In this document: positions 44,748 to 54,974 of the stretch, piece by piece
Layout of the letters: each line of letters opens with the position of its first letter
Numbering within the stretch: position 1 is the stretch's first letter
NCBI RefSeq assembly: GCF_002259485.1
Contig: NZ_NPGA01000015.1
Coordinates: 434,001 to 498,000, forward strand
Reading direction: 5' to 3'
Length of the DNA stretch: 64,000 nt
From: Rhodococcus sp. 14-1411-2a
GTDB lineage: Bacteria > Actinomycetota > Actinomycetes > Mycobacteriales > Mycobacteriaceae
Program-made: the position numbers and the translations under genes
Notes under the pieces: generated by a model
Told to the model about the DNA's origin: nothing
Seen by the model: only the letters and a program-made list of their open reading frames with translations
Database searches by the model: none

Positions 44748-44972
44748 CTCGATCACTCCCTCGTAGTCGGAATCTCGAGCTCGGATTCCGGTTTCTGAGC
44801 AGGTAGGGCACGCAACGAACAGGGGACTCCAATGGTTGGATCCCCTTGGTCGGCCCACATCCTGGAGCCGTCGTCATCGTTCGCAGGTGAACCCTGCCCG
44901 CAATGCAGCAATACACGGCACCTTCTGCGGTGGCCGTGTATGACCCGACCTTACCACGAACAGGCAGTTCGC

Positions 44973-45413
44973 CTATCGGGCTCGTAAATATTCGGGAACA
45001 TCGAGGGTGCAGCCGTAGACGTCGCCGACGGCAGGGGCGGCCGACGTCGTCACCTCGGTGGTCATCTCCACGGTGGTGGACGCCGACTCCGGTGGGATGT
45101 ACACCTCGCGCCTGCCGGTCTCGGAGCCGTCGCGCGAGCGAGCGCGGACGATGCAGACAGCGGGCTGCTCGGGATCTTGCCGGGTGACGCTGAACCTGAT
45201 CGACATCGTGTCCTCGTCGACGATGTCGAACGAGAGCTGACTGCCCTCGATCGGTTTGACCGAGAACTTGCTGTACGCGTAGTAGGCCACGCCCAGCCCG
45301 ACCAGCAGGACCAGAGCCACCAGTGCGATCTTCGTCGCACGTTTGGGGGCCTGTCGAATACCGCTCGGGCCTGAACCCGACGGGTATCTACCTGCGGGAA
45401 GTGCGTTGGTCAT
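44973..45413 (-). CDS. DUF4307 single-pass membrane protein
   Basis: A 146-residue protein with a basic cytosolic N terminus (residues 1-28), one helix (about 29-48) and an extracytoplasmic β-rich domain with two cysteines ([14 protein letters not shown] and DVYGCTLDV). It matches the DUF4307 family kept next to greA and mca across Mycobacteriales (Rv1081c position). The function is unknown. It is divergent from mca. Confidence 0.85.
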   Translation of the reverse strand: MTNALPAGRYPSGSGPSGIRQAPKRATKIALVALVLLVGLGVAYYAYSKFSVKPIEGSQLSFDIVDEDTMSIRFSVTRQDPEQPAVCIVRARSRDGSETGRREVYIPPESASTTVEMTTEVTTSAAPAVGDVYGCTLDVPEYLRAR

Positions 45414-45517
45414 GGCCGCTCTCGGGATCGATTCGGGGGTGCCGCTGGGGGCCTGTCGGCGTCAGATGGAACTATAGGGGCAGGCAAGAATCAGGCGAAT
45501 CCGAGGTGAGGAAGAAC

Positions 45518-46393
45518 GTGTCCGGACTGCGGCTCATGGCAGTGCATGCCCATCCCGACGACGAATCCAGCAAAGGCGCTGCGACAACGGCTCGCTACGC
45601 GGCCGAAGGACACGATGTTCTGGTCGTCACCCTGACCGGTGGCGAGCGGGGAGACATCCTCAATCCGGCGATGGACATTCCGGGCGTGCACGAGCGTATC
45701 CACGAGGTTCGGCGTGAGGAGATGGCCGAGGCCGCCCGAGTGCTGGGCGTGCAGCAGACGTGGCTCGGGTTCGAGGACTCCGGGTTGCCCGAGGGCGATC
45801 CGCTCCCGCCGCTTCCCGACGGCTGTTTCGCGTTGGTCCCGTTGGAGGTCTCGACCGAGGCGCTGGTGAAGGTGGTTCGCGAGTTCAAGCCGCACGTCAT
45901 CACCACGTACGACGAACGCGGCGGGTACCCGCACCCGGACCACATCCGGTGCCACGAGGTCTCGATGGCGGCATGGGAGGCAGCGGGCGATCCCGAACGC
46001 TTCCCCGACGCCGGTGAGCCCTGGACTCCGCTCAAGCTGTACTACTCGCACGGCTTCATTCGTAAGCGCATGCAGCTGTTCCACGACTGGTTCATCGACC
46101 GCGGTGAGGAGAGCCCGTTCGTGGACTGGCTGAAGCGGTGGGACGGCCAGCGCGACGAGATCATCGGCCGCATCACCACTCAGGTCACCGTCGGTGACTG
46201 GTTCGAGCAGCGCGACGACGCCCTACGCGCACACGCGACGCAGATCGATCCCAACGGCTCGTTCTTCGCCGTGCCGCTGGACGTGCAGCGCAAGCTGTGG
46301 CCCACCGAAGAGTTCGAGCTGGCCCGCACTCGGGTCACGACGTCGCTGCCCGAGACGGACCTGTTCGCCGGAATAGAAGAGACCGACAAATGA
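45518..46393 (+). CDS. mca: Mycothiol S-conjugate amidase
   Basis: A 291-residue zinc amidase that cleaves mycothiol S-conjugates to a mercapturic acid and glucosaminyl-inositol for detoxification. Zinc and catalytic residues are in [13 protein letters not shown] (His, Asp, Asp) and [13 protein letters not shown] (the third His). [16 protein letters not shown] is family typical. Length equals that of mycobacterial Mca. I chose the GTG at 45518 because GAGG lies seven bases upstream; a GTG at 45506 is in frame too. Its presence shows that the organism makes mycothiol. Confidence 0.95.
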   Translation: MSGLRLMAVHAHPDDESSKGAATTARYAAEGHDVLVVTLTGGERGDILNPAMDIPGVHERIHEVRREEMAEAARVLGVQQTWLGFEDSGLPEGDPLPPLPDGCFALVPLEVSTEALVKVVREFKPHVITTYDERGGYPHPDHIRCHEVSMAAWEAAGDPERFPDAGEPWTPLKLYYSHGFIRKRMQLFHDWFIDRGEESPFVDWLKRWDGQRDEIIGRITTQVTVGDWFEQRDDALRAHATQIDPNGSFFAVPLDVQRKLWPTEEFELARTRVTTSLPETDLFAGIEETDK

Positions 46394-46662
46394 TCGTTTC
46401 GATCCTCGCCCAGCAGCCGACCGGTCCCGAATTCGGTAAGTCCTCGCCCATCGGTCTGGTGATCCTGGTCGCGCTGTTGGTCGGAACGGCACTGCTGATC
46501 TGGTCCATGAACAAGAAGATCAAGCGTCTGCCCGCCACCTTCGAGCAGGAGGATCCGACGTTGGATCAGGCTCTCGACGAGGGCACCGATCGCGGCGGGT
46601 TGGCAGATCCGTTTCCGCCGGATCAGAACCGAACCAAACCCGTCGTCTCCGACGAGCCCTGA
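46390..46662 (+). CDS. Small single-pass membrane protein (Rv1083 position)
   Basis: A 90-residue protein with one helix (about 21-39, [20 protein letters not shown]) and a basic then acidic, proline-rich cytosolic tail. The family is unnamed to me but is kept between mca and the DUF255 gene in mycobacteria. It overlaps mca by four bases and the next gene by one (TGATG), so all three are translated together. Confidence 0.8.
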   Translation: MIVSILAQQPTGPEFGKSSPIGLVILVALLVGTALLIWSMNKKIKRLPATFEQEDPTLDQALDEGTDRGGLADPFPPDQNRTKPVVSDEP

Positions 46663-48671
46663 TGCTCGACGCCAATGCCCTGGGTGAGTCCACCAGCCCG
46701 TATCTGAAGCAACATGCGGACAACCCGGTGCACTGGCAGCAGTGGGGACCGCAGGCACTGCAGTCCGCTCGCGATCGCGATGTTCCGATCCTGCTGTCGA
46801 TCGGATACTCGGCGTGCCACTGGTGCCATGTCATGGCACACGAGTCGTTCGAGGACGAGGCGACCGCGTCGCTGATGAACGAGCATTTCGTGTGCATCAA
46901 GGTCGATCGCGAGGAACGACCCGACCTGGACGCGGTGTACATGAACGCCACCGTCGCGATGACCGGCCAGGGCGGGTGGCCGATGACGTGTTTCCTGACC
47001 CCCGACACCGAACCGTTCTACTGCGGTACCTACTTCCCGCCGGCTCCGCGTCAGGGAATGCCGTCGTTCCAGCAGTTGCTCACCGCGATCGCCGACACCT
47101 GGTCGACGCGGCGACAGGAGGTGTTCGACGCCTCCGCCGACATCGTCACCGAACTTCGCAAACACAGCGCAGGCGTGCCCGCAGGCGGTCGCCCGATCGA
47201 CGCCGATGCATTGGCGGCCTCGGTCTCCGCGATCTGCGCCGACGAGGACACCCTCTACGGCGGCTTCGGCCGAGCACCGAAGTTCCCGCCCGGCGCGCTG
47301 CTCGAAGGGCTGCTTCGGCACTACGAACGCACCGGCGACACCGAGGTTCTCGGCGTCGTGCGCCGAACCGCGTCGGCCATGGCCCGCGGGGGTATCTACG
47401 ACCAGCTGGGCGGGGGATTCGCGCGCTACTCCGTCGATGCCGAGTGGATCGTCCCGCACTTCGAGAAGATGCTCTACGACAACGCCCTGCTGTTGCGGTT
47501 CTACGCGCACGCAGCGCGAGTCGACGACGATGCGCTCGCCCGGCGGGTGGCGTCGGACACCGCGGAGTTCATGCTGCGTGAATTACGCACGGCCAACGGC
47601 TGTTTCGCGTCGGCACTCGATGCCGACACCGAGGGCATCGAGGGTCTGACGTATGCGTGGACTCCGGAGCAACTGACCGAGACACTCGGCTTCGAGGACG
47701 GTGTGTGGGCAGCAGGGCTGTTCGCGGTGAACTCGGCAGGCACGTTCGAGGCCGGCATGTCGGTCTTGCAGCTGCCCGCCGAACCCGAGGACTACGACCG
47801 GTTCGCCCGAGTGCGCAGCACGTTGTTCGCCGCTCGCGCGACTCGGCCGCAACCGGGCCGCGACGACAAGGTCGTCACCGCGTGGAACGGGTTGGCGATC
47901 ACGGCGTTGGTCGAGGCCGGGACCGGGTTGGGACAACCGCGATGGGTCGACGCGGCAGTCGAGTGCGGCGAGCAACTGTTCGCCGGCCACGTCGAGTCGG
48001 GCCGAGTCCGCCGCGCCTCACTCGGCAGTGCAGTCGGTGAGGCCACCGGTGTGCTCGAGGACTACGCGGCTCTCGCCGTCGCGGCGGCAGCGTTGTTCCA
48101 GGCCACCGGAGACACGGTCTGGACCGAGCGCATGACGTCGATCGTCGATGCCGCGATCGACCACTTCGCCGACCCGGACGACGTCGGCGCGTGGTTCGAC
48201 ACCGCCGACGATGCCGAGACTCTCGTGACCCGGCCTCGTGACCCGATCGACGGGGCCACCCCGTCGGGCGCGTCGACGATGGCCGAGGCGCTGCTCACCG
48301 CAGCGGCGTTGGTCGATCACACGTCCTCGGCGCGATACGGCGAACTGGCGGCTGCGTCGCTGGCGCGATCGGCCTCGATTCTCGAACGAGCACCCAGGTC
48401 CGGTGGCCACTGGCTGGCGGTCGCGGAAGCGTCCGTTCGCGGTCCCATTCAGGTCGCGGTGTCGACGGCACCGGGCGGCGACCTGCTCTCGGTCGTCCGG
48501 GCTCTGGCTCCCGGCGGTTCCGTGGTGGTCGCAGGCGTGACGGATTCGTCGGTGCTGCTGACCGACCGTCCACCGGTCGACGGCCTCGAAACGGCGTACG
48601 TGTGTCGTGGCTTCGTGTGCGACCGTCCTGTGACCTCTGCCGAAGAATTGCCGTTCGCGCTGCGGAGTTGA
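46662..48671 (+). CDS. DUF255 thioredoxin-like / YyaL (Spata20) family protein
   Basis: A 669-residue protein. Residues about 5-165 are a thioredoxin-fold DUF255 domain with NPVHWQQWGPQAL, the CxxC-like motif SACHWCHVM and DREERPDLD. The rest is an (α/α)6 barrel like that of N-acylglucosamine epimerases or glycosidases (GGIYDQLGGGFARYSVD, WIVPHFEKMLYDNA, WNGLAITAL). The function of the family is unknown. The order mca-small membrane protein-DUF255 mirrors Rv1082-Rv1084. Confidence 0.9.
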   Translation: MLDANALGESTSPYLKQHADNPVHWQQWGPQALQSARDRDVPILLSIGYSACHWCHVMAHESFEDEATASLMNEHFVCIKVDREERPDLDAVYMNATVAMTGQGGWPMTCFLTPDTEPFYCGTYFPPAPRQGMPSFQQLLTAIADTWSTRRQEVFDASADIVTELRKHSAGVPAGGRPIDADALAASVSAICADEDTLYGGFGRAPKFPPGALLEGLLRHYERTGDTEVLGVVRRTASAMARGGIYDQLGGGFARYSVDAEWIVPHFEKMLYDNALLLRFYAHAARVDDDALARRVASDTAEFMLRELRTANGCFASALDADTEGIEGLTYAWTPEQLTETLGFEDGVWAAGLFAVNSAGTFEAGMSVLQLPAEPEDYDRFARVRSTLFAARATRPQPGRDDKVVTAWNGLAITALVEAGTGLGQPRWVDAAVECGEQLFAGHVESGRVRRASLGSAVGEATGVLEDYAALAVAAAALFQATGDTVWTERMTSIVDAAIDHFADPDDVGAWFDTADDAETLVTRPRDPIDGATPSGASTMAEALLTAAALVDHTSSARYGELAAASLARSASILERAPRSGGHWLAVAEASVRGPIQVAVSTAPGGDLLSVVRALAPGGSVVVAGVTDSSVLLTDRPPVDGLETAYVCRGFVCDRPVTSAEELPFALRS

Positions 48672-48697
48672 CCACGCTCGTCGATGCTTCGACGGAG

Positions 48698-48713
48698 CAA
48701 CAGTACTGTTGCC
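48698..48713. promoter_or_regulatory. Perfect 16-bp palindrome upstream of the GGDEF gene
   Basis: GCAACAGTACTGTTGC is its own reverse complement. It lies 55 bases before the preferred GGDEF start and 27 bases after the DUF255 stop, a position fitting an operator. Its presence argues against a GGDEF start at 48684, which would put it inside the coding region. Confidence 0.5.
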
Positions 48714-48767
48714 GGGAGTTTCCTCGGCCTGGGGCGGTCGAGCGTCTACCAATGGATCGACGGTGTC

Positions 48768-49703
48768 ATGAGCGAAGGTGTCATGAATGAGGGTGTGCTG
48801 CGTGCGGACACCGTGCACGAGGCGGTGACCGACGACCAGCGCGCTGCTGTCGCCCAGTTCGTGGCCGCCGTTCCGATGGCGGCCATGGTGCACTCGATGC
48901 ACTACGAGGTGGTCGGGGCCAACACCCTGTGCGAGGGCGTGCTCGGGTGCGCCGTGGACGACATGATCGGCCGACCCGTTGCAGATTTCGTGCCGCTCGG
49001 GGATCGCGCGTCGGCGACGCGTATCGCGGTCCAACTCGAGCACCGCTACCCCGAGGCAGGCCCCACCGACCACGGTCGACCGATCGGAGCCTTGCGTCGA
49101 GTGCGGCGCGTCGACGGGGAGGTCGTCTCCTGCTGGATGCACGTCGGAATCTCGACGATCGCCGGGCGACGGTTCATCGTCGCTTTGCTGGACCTGGTCA
49201 ATCCCGTCGTCGACGACACCGTTCACTGGCGCGATCGCGCCGAGCGCGACGAGCTGACCGGATTGCTACGACGAGGTCCTCTGCTCGCCCACGTCGACGA
49301 ATGGATCGCCGAGGATCTGCCGGTTGCCCTGGCCTTCGTCGACGTCGATCGGTTGAAATCGATCAACGACGCGCACGGTCATCCGGCAGGTGACGCCGTG
49401 CTCGAGGCAGCGGGCCGTCGACTGCACCAGTGGTCGCCGCGCGGGAGCGTCGTCGGCCGATACGCAGGAGACGAATTCGTGTTCGCGGTGACGTTCGACG
49501 GGTCGACGGGCCTCGACACCGCCGAAGTCACCGAATCGGTGCGGTCGGCGATCTGCGGCGAGCCGGTGCCGTTCGGATCGAATCTGCTCGGGGTATCGGT
49601 GAGCGTGGGCGTCGCAGTGCGTGAGCCGGGGGAGCCGAGAGACCGGCTGATTCAGCGCGCCGACGCACTGATGTATCGAGACAAGGCATCCCGAACCACC
49701 TGA
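48768..49703 (+). CDS. PAS-GGDEF protein (probable diguanylate cyclase)
   Basis: A soluble protein of about 311 residues. A PAS-like sensor (about 20-150, AAMVHSMHYEVVGANTLCE, VRRVDGEVVSCWMHVGIS) precedes a GGDEF domain (about 155-310): DELTGLLRRGPLL, VDVDRLKSINDAHGHPAGDA, and the active-site loop YAGDEFVF (AGDEF, a variant still found in active enzymes). SVSVGVAVREPGE follows. There is no RxxD inhibitory site just before the loop and no EAL domain. It would make cyclic di-GMP. ATGs at 48684, 48768 and 48783 are possible starts; 48768 leaves the palindrome outside. It interrupts the otherwise mycobacterial gene order. Confidence 0.83.
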   Translation: MSEGVMNEGVLRADTVHEAVTDDQRAAVAQFVAAVPMAAMVHSMHYEVVGANTLCEGVLGCAVDDMIGRPVADFVPLGDRASATRIAVQLEHRYPEAGPTDHGRPIGALRRVRRVDGEVVSCWMHVGISTIAGRRFIVALLDLVNPVVDDTVHWRDRAERDELTGLLRRGPLLAHVDEWIAEDLPVALAFVDVDRLKSINDAHGHPAGDAVLEAAGRRLHQWSPRGSVVGRYAGDEFVFAVTFDGSTGLDTAEVTESVRSAICGEPVPFGSNLLGVSVSVGVAVREPGEPRDRLIQRADALMYRDKASRTT

Positions 49704-49709
49704 GGTCGA

Positions 49710-50375
49710 TCAGAACAGTACGAGCCAGACGGCAACCAGGTGGCAGGTTGCCGCCAATACCGTTGCCGCGTGGAAGAACTCGTGATGGCCGAAGGTCGTC
49801 GGCCATGGATTCGGCCACTTGGTGGCGTACAGCACGGCTCCGATGCTGTAGAAGACTCCGCCCACGAGCAGCAAGACGAACGGCGCGTAGCCGACATGGT
49901 CGATAAGCGTGGGTGCGACCGGGACGATCGCCCAGCCGAGGAGCAGGTACAGCGGTACCCCGACCCAGCGGGGAGCGGTGGGCCACAACATCTTCAGGGC
50001 CACCCCGGCGAGAGCCCCGGCCCATACGACGACGAGCAACGTGCGTCCGGTCGAGCCGGGGAGACCGAGCACGGCGAACGGGGTGTAGCTCCCCGCGATG
50101 AACAGGAAGATCATCGAATGGTCGGCGCGCTTCATCCAGATCTGCGACGCCGTGGTCTTCCAGTGCACGCGGTGGTAAGTGGCACTGACCCCGAACACGC
50201 CGCAGACGGTGATGGAATACACGCTCACGGCCACACCCGCACTGACCGAGACCATGCTGAACGCGAGCGTGACGAGAGTGATCGCGCACACCACCGCCAC
50301 GCCGAACGCGTACAGGTGAATCCAGCCGCGCATACGCGGTTTGACGGGTATCTCGTCGAGTCCGAACATCGTCAT
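49710..50375 (-). CDS. trhA: Hemolysin III / TrhA family membrane protein (PAQR-like)
   Basis: A 221-residue seven-helix protein of the hemolysin III family. The family metal residues are seen in SATYHRVHWKT, KRADHSMIFLFIAGSYTP and the final HHEFFHAATVLAATCHL. In bacteria TrhA is linked to membrane energetics and fluidity rather than to hemolysis. The ATG at 50375 has GGGAGG at ideal spacing. A 22-base operator-like palindrome lies 27 bases upstream. The end is 6 bases from the convergent GGDEF gene. Confidence 0.88.
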   Translation of the reverse strand: MTMFGLDEIPVKPRMRGWIHLYAFGVAVVCAITLVTLAFSMVSVSAGVAVSVYSITVCGVFGVSATYHRVHWKTTASQIWMKRADHSMIFLFIAGSYTPFAVLGLPGSTGRTLLVVVWAGALAGVALKMLWPTAPRWVGVPLYLLLGWAIVPVAPTLIDHVGYAPFVLLLVGGVFYSIGAVLYATKWPNPWPTTFGHHEFFHAATVLAATCHLVAVWLVLF

Positions 50376-50402
50376 GTCGATTGCCTCCCGTGTCGCCGCC
50401 TT

Positions 50403-50424
50403 GAACCTACGCAACCGTAGGTTC
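50403..50424 (-). promoter_or_regulatory. Operator-like palindrome upstream of trhA
   Basis: Arms GAACCTACG and CGTAGGTTC are perfect complements around CAAC. The site starts 27 bases before the trhA ATG, where it would cover the promoter. Length and form fit a TetR-family operator. No regulator gene is adjacent. Confidence 0.55.
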
Positions 50425-50521
50425 TGACGCTACTGTACCGGCGACCGCCTCGCAGACGTCGGCGTAAGGTGATCCTTCGTGGTGATGAGAGCAGCGGTGA
50501 CGGGGCAGTGGTGACGAAGCA

Positions 50522-51304
50522 GTGGTGATCATTCCGCAGAAGGTCCGCGGCGTTCTCTACAACGTGTACGAGCGGCGTCTGCTGAGCCAGCTCGAAGGCG
50601 TGCAGCACCCGCGGCACGTTGCGGTGATGTGCGACGGCAATCGCCGCTGGGCTCGCGAGAACGGGTTCACCGACGTCGCGCACGGGCACCGCATGGGCGC
50701 ACTGAAGATCGCCGAGATGCTCGGCTGGTGTGACGCAGCCGGAATCGAGATGGCGACCATCTACCTGCTCTCCACCGAGAATCTCCGCCGCGACGCCGAC
50801 GAACTGGATTCTCTCCTCGACATCATCACCGACGTCGTCGAGGAGATCTGCGGACCCGAGATGAACTGGGGCGTCAAACTCGTCGGCACCCTCGATCTGC
50901 TGCCCGCGTCGACCGCGCGTCGACTCAAGGAAGCGGCTGCGCTCACCGAGGGACGGTCGGGAACACACGTCAACGTTGCCGTCGGATACGGCGGTCGGCA
51001 GGAAATCGCCGACGCCGTGCAGTCCCTGGTGACCGAGAAGATCGCCGAGGGCGTCAGCGGCGACGAACTGGTGGCCTCCATCAACGTCGACGAGATCGGT
51101 AGCCATCTCTACACCTCCGGCCAACCCGATCCGGACCTCGTCATCCGCACCTCGGGCGAACAGCGACTCTCCGGCTTCCTGCTGTGGCAGAGCGCCTACT
51201 CGGAAATCTGGTTCACCGAGGCCTACTGGCCCGAATTCCGACGCGTCGACTTCCTGCGGGCGCTGCGTGACTTCGCGGCCAGACACCGTCGGTTCGGTAT
51301 CTGA
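50522..51304 (+). CDS. Short-chain Z-isoprenyl diphosphate synthase (UppS family)
   Basis: A 260-residue cis-prenyltransferase. The catalytic Asp is in VAVMCDGNRRWAREN, the Asn-containing loop is TIYLLSTENLRRD, and the C-terminal diphosphate-binding part is LVIRTSGEQRLSGFLLWQS with YSEIWFTEAYWPEFR. By position it corresponds to Rv1086, which makes (2Z,6E)-farnesyl diphosphate for decaprenyl phosphate, the lipid carrier that Emb enzymes also use. The start is GTG at 50522. The leader before it contains three near-copies of GCAGTGGTGA (50493-50530). Confidence 0.88.
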   Translation: MVIIPQKVRGVLYNVYERRLLSQLEGVQHPRHVAVMCDGNRRWARENGFTDVAHGHRMGALKIAEMLGWCDAAGIEMATIYLLSTENLRRDADELDSLLDIITDVVEEICGPEMNWGVKLVGTLDLLPASTARRLKEAAALTEGRSGTHVNVAVGYGGRQEIADAVQSLVTEKIAEGVSGDELVASINVDEIGSHLYTSGQPDPDLVIRTSGEQRLSGFLLWQSAYSEIWFTEAYWPEFRRVDFLRALRDFAARHRRFGI

Positions 51305-51307
51305 GCT

Positions 51308-52231
51308 CTACAACTTACGAAGCCGCAGCCGGTTGATCGCATGGTCGTTGTCCTTGCGCAGCACCATGGTCGCTCGCGGTCGCGTCGGCAGGATGTTCTC
51401 CACCAGATTCGGCAGGTTGATCGAATGCCACAGATCCTCGGCCGCGATCTGCGCGTGGTCGTCGGACAGGCCTGCGTAGTGGTGGAAGTGCGAGGACGGG
51501 TCGGTGAACGACGTCTTGCGCAACGCGAGAAAGCGTTTGACGTACCAGCTCTCGATGTCCTCTATTCGCGCGTCGACGTAGATCGAGAAGTCGAACAGAT
51601 CCGAGACCATCAACCGTGGTCCGGTCTGTAATACGTTGAGCCCCTCCACGATCAGGATGTCGGGCTGCCGGACCATGTGGTACTGGCCCTTGACGATGTC
51701 GTACGAGACGTGCGAATAGACCGGTGCGCCCACCTCTTCGGTCCCTGACTTGACCTCGGTGACGAATCTGAGCAGCTTGCGCCGGTCGTAGCTCTCGGGA
51801 AATCCTTTGCGGTGCAGTATGCCTCGACGCATCAGTTCGGCCGTCGGGTACAGGAATCCGTCGGTGGTGACCAGATCGACCCGCGGATGGTGGTCCCACC
51901 TGGCCAGGAGCGCCTGCAGCACACGGGCCGTCGTCGACTTTCCGACGGCGACGCTCCCCGCGACACCGATGACGAACGGGACCTGACGGTCGGGGTGCTT
52001 CTCGCCGAGGAACGTCGCGGTCGCGGCGAACAGCCGTTGCCTGGCCGCGACCTGGAGGTGAATCAGTCGTGCCAGCGGTAGGTAGACCTCGGCCACCTCG
52101 TCGAGATCGATCTGTTCGCCCAGACCACGCAGACCGACGAGTTCTTCCTCGGTCAGTACCAACGGCGTGGATTGACGCAGCGTGCGCCACTGCACACGGT
52201 CGAACTCGACGTACGGACTGGACTCGCTCAC
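51308..52231 (-). CDS. coaA: Type I pantothenate kinase
   Basis: A 307-residue enzyme that phosphorylates pantothenate, the first and regulated step of coenzyme A synthesis. The P-loop is [15 protein letters not shown], followed by [12 protein letters not shown] (metal/substrate Asp) and [20 protein letters not shown] with GLNVLQ. The N terminus reads [15 protein letters not shown] from the GTG at 52231, with GGAG upstream; the frame stays open further upstream but without a start or family similarity. It converges on the prenyl synthase with 3 bases between stops. Confidence 0.95.
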   Translation of the reverse strand: MSESSPYVEFDRVQWRTLRQSTPLVLTEEELVGLRGLGEQIDLDEVAEVYLPLARLIHLQVAARQRLFAATATFLGEKHPDRQVPFVIGVAGSVAVGKSTTARVLQALLARWDHHPRVDLVTTDGFLYPTAELMRRGILHRKGFPESYDRRKLLRFVTEVKSGTEEVGAPVYSHVSYDIVKGQYHMVRQPDILIVEGLNVLQTGPRLMVSDLFDFSIYVDARIEDIESWYVKRFLALRKTSFTDPSSHFHHYAGLSDDHAQIAAEDLWHSINLPNLVENILPTRPRATMVLRKDNDHAINRLRLRKL

Positions 52232-52396
52232 GCACGACTCCGACCAAAATCGTTCCGCAGGCTCCACTCTTGCCACATCGGAGCTGCAGAGGGTTCGGCT
52301 GAGCTCCTGTCGAGCGCGAGTCGCATGGTTCCAGATTGTGCTCGGTGCCGGTCGATCGCGCACGGGCGGGGTCGTTCGCCGTACTAGGGTTCGGTT

Positions 52397-53593
52397 ATGG
52401 ATGCTTCTACCCTGGTTCGCGAATACCTGTTGCTGGGCCTGAGTTTCGACCGGCTCGAAGACGGATTCGTCGACGCGTACACCGGCGATCCCGAGTTGCG
52501 TCGTATCACCGAGAACGCCCCGGCCCCCGAGCCGCGTGAGCTGATCCGTCGAGCACAGACACTGCGCGCCGAGCTCGGCAACGTCGATCTGACACCCGAG
52601 CGCACGACGTTCCTCGACGTCCACCTGCGGGCACTCGAATGCTCGGCGCGCAAGTTCGCAGGCGAGGACATCGGCTTCGTCGACGAGGTCCACGCCTACT
52701 TCGACGTCCGAATCTCCGCCGGTGATCAGGACCAGTACCTGCAGGCACACCGCAAGATGGACGAGGTTCTCGCCGGTCCCGGGTCGCTCGGCGAACGGTT
52801 GATCGCGCATCGCCGTGCCGACGTCATTCCGGCCGACCGACTGCAGGACTGCGTCGAGGCGTTCTCGTCCGCGCTGCGCGACCGCGTCCGCGCCGAATAC
52901 ACGCTGCCCGACACCGAGAAGGTCACCTACGAGGTCGTCGGCGACAAGCCGTGGTCCGGATTCAACTACTACCTCGGCGATTTCCAGTCCACCGTCGCCA
53001 TCAACTCCGACATCGAGCAGCAGATGGCCAATCTGCCGCACCTGATCGCGCACGAGTCCTACCCGGGTCACCACACCGAACACTGCCGCAAGGAGACCGG
53101 ACTGGTCGGTGCGGGCCAACTCGAGCAGACACTGTTCGTGGTGAACACCCCGCAGTGCCTGATGGCCGAGGGGTTGGCCGATCACGCGCTCGGTGCCGTC
53201 GTCGGCGAAGGCTGGGGCCTGTGGGCTCAGGAGATCTACGCCGATCTGGGGCTGCGATTCGACGGCGAGAAGGCCGAGCGTCTCGCGGCCGCGTCGAGCC
53301 GGCTGTTGGGGGTGCGGCAGGACGCCGCGTTGCTGCTGCACGATCAGCACAAGAGCGAGGACGACGTGGCCGCCTACCTGGAGCGATGGTCGTTGGCATC
53401 GCCGCAGCGCGCCCGGCACAGCCTGCGGTTTCTGTCCTCCCCGCTCTGGCGGGCGTACATCAGCACCTACGTCGAGGGTTACAAGCTGCTCGCCGGCTGG
53501 CTGGACCGAGGTGAGACGGCCAGTGAGCGCGCGCAACTGTTCGGCAGGCTGCTCGACGAGCCACTGACACCCGGTGCACTGCGCGTCTCGTAA
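52397..53593 (+). CDS. DUF885 family protein (metallopeptidase-like)
   Basis: A 398-residue protein of the DUF885 family. The zinc-site motif is [14 protein letters not shown] (HExxPGHH), with a downstream Glu in [15 protein letters not shown] as likely third ligand, and the end [15 protein letters not shown]. Members are thought to be peptidases but few have been tested. It is shorter than the 550-600-residue secreted members and has no signal peptide, so it is cytosolic. It lies 46 bases upstream of glyA on the same strand. Confidence 0.85.
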   Translation: MDASTLVREYLLLGLSFDRLEDGFVDAYTGDPELRRITENAPAPEPRELIRRAQTLRAELGNVDLTPERTTFLDVHLRALECSARKFAGEDIGFVDEVHAYFDVRISAGDQDQYLQAHRKMDEVLAGPGSLGERLIAHRRADVIPADRLQDCVEAFSSALRDRVRAEYTLPDTEKVTYEVVGDKPWSGFNYYLGDFQSTVAINSDIEQQMANLPHLIAHESYPGHHTEHCRKETGLVGAGQLEQTLFVVNTPQCLMAEGLADHALGAVVGEGWGLWAQEIYADLGLRFDGEKAERLAAASSRLLGVRQDAALLLHDQHKSEDDVAAYLERWSLASPQRARHSLRFLSSPLWRAYISTYVEGYKLLAGWLDRGETASERAQLFGRLLDEPLTPGALRVS

Positions 53594-53639
53594 ACTGGCC
53601 TGGCCCCCTTTATTCTGCTGTCCCTTGGAGACTCCTGTT

Positions 53640-54923
53640 ATGACTGACGTCAACAACCTGTCACTGGCCGAACTCGATCCCGAGGTCGCCGAAGCGATGG
53701 CCGGTGAGCTGGGGCGTCAGCGCGACACGCTGGAGATGATCGCCTCGGAGAACTTCGTTCCCCGCGCGGTGCTGCAGGCCCAGGGCAGCGTCCTGACCAA
53801 CAAGTACGCCGAGGGCTACCCCGGCCGCCGTTACTACGGCGGCTGCGAGCACGTCGACATCGTCGAGGATCTCGCGCGCAACCGCGCCAAGGAACTCTTC
53901 GGTGCCGAGTTCGCGAACGTGCAGCCGCACGCCGGAGCGCAGGCCAACGCCGCGGTCCTGATGGCACTGATCAACCCGGGCGACAAGATCATGGGCCTCG
54001 ACCTCGCGCACGGCGGCCACCTCACCCACGGCATGAAGCTCAACTTCTCGGGCAAGCTCTACGAGGTCGAGTCCTACGGGGTGTCGAAGGAAGACCACCG
54101 GATCGACATGGACGAGGTCCGCAAGCAGGCCATCGCCGCCAAGCCTCAGGTGCTCATCGCCGGCTGGTCGGCCTACCCGCGCCACCAGGACTTCGCCGCG
54201 TTCCGCTCCATCGCCGACGAAGTGGGCGCACTGCTCTGGGTCGACATGGCGCACTTCGCCGGACTCGTCGCCGCAGGCGTGCACCCCTCACCCGTGCCGT
54301 ACGCGGACGTCGTCTCCTCCACCGTGCACAAGACCCTCGGCGGACCCCGCTCCGGCATCATCCTGGCCAAGAAGGAATGGGCCAAGAAGCTCAACTCCGC
54401 AGTGTTCCCCGGCCAGCAGGGCGGCCCGCTGATGCATGCCATCGCCGCCAAGGCCGTTGCGTTCAAGATCGCTGCGACGCCCGAGTTCAAGGAACGCCAG
54501 GAGCGCACCCTCCTCGGTGCATCGCTGCTCGCCGAGCGTCTCACCGGTGCCGACGTCGCAGACAAGGGTGTATCGGTCCTCACCGGCGGCACCGACGTGC
54601 ACCTCGCACTGGTGGACCTGCGCAACTCGGAAATGGACGGCCAGCAGGCCGAGGATCTCCTGCACGAGGTCGGCATCACCGTCAACCGCAACGCAGTGCC
54701 CTTCGACCCGCGCCCGCCGATGGTCACCTCCGGTCTGCGCATCGGCACCGGCGCACTGGCAACTCGCGGATTCGGCGAAGCCGAGTTCACCGAGGTCGCA
54801 GACATCATCGCCACCGCCCTGGCCACCGGTGAAGCCAGCGATTCCCTCAAGGAGCGCGTCGTGAAGTTGGCACAGAGCAAGCCACTCTACGAGGGCCTCG
54901 AAGACTGGGGACTGCTCGGCTGA
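53640..54923 (+). CDS. glyA: Serine hydroxymethyltransferase
   Basis: A 427-residue PLP enzyme that interconverts serine and glycine with tetrahydrofolate, the main source of one-carbon units. The PLP lysine is in [43 protein letters not shown] and [13 protein letters not shown] are family motifs. The start is ATG at 53640 with GGAG upstream. No glycine riboswitch fits in the 46-base gap before it. Three palindromic elements lie downstream. Confidence 0.97.
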   Translation: MTDVNNLSLAELDPEVAEAMAGELGRQRDTLEMIASENFVPRAVLQAQGSVLTNKYAEGYPGRRYYGGCEHVDIVEDLARNRAKELFGAEFANVQPHAGAQANAAVLMALINPGDKIMGLDLAHGGHLTHGMKLNFSGKLYEVESYGVSKEDHRIDMDEVRKQAIAAKPQVLIAGWSAYPRHQDFAAFRSIADEVGALLWVDMAHFAGLVAAGVHPSPVPYADVVSSTVHKTLGGPRSGIILAKKEWAKKLNSAVFPGQQGGPLMHAIAAKAVAFKIAATPEFKERQERTLLGASLLAERLTGADVADKGVSVLTGGTDVHLALVDLRNSEMDGQQAEDLLHEVGITVNRNAVPFDPRPPMVTSGLRIGTGALATRGFGEAEFTEVADIIATALATGEASDSLKERVVKLAQSKPLYEGLEDWGLLG

Positions 54924-54974
54924 CGCTGGGCTCTTCTGCAGATTCGCCCACCCGGTCCGCGTGCACCCTCGTTC

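Noticed and set aside
50493..50531. Three near-copies of GCAGTGGTGA before the prenyl synthase gene
   Set aside because: Short and imperfect, and they overlap the likely ribosome-binding and start region; insufficient to claim a regulatory repeat.
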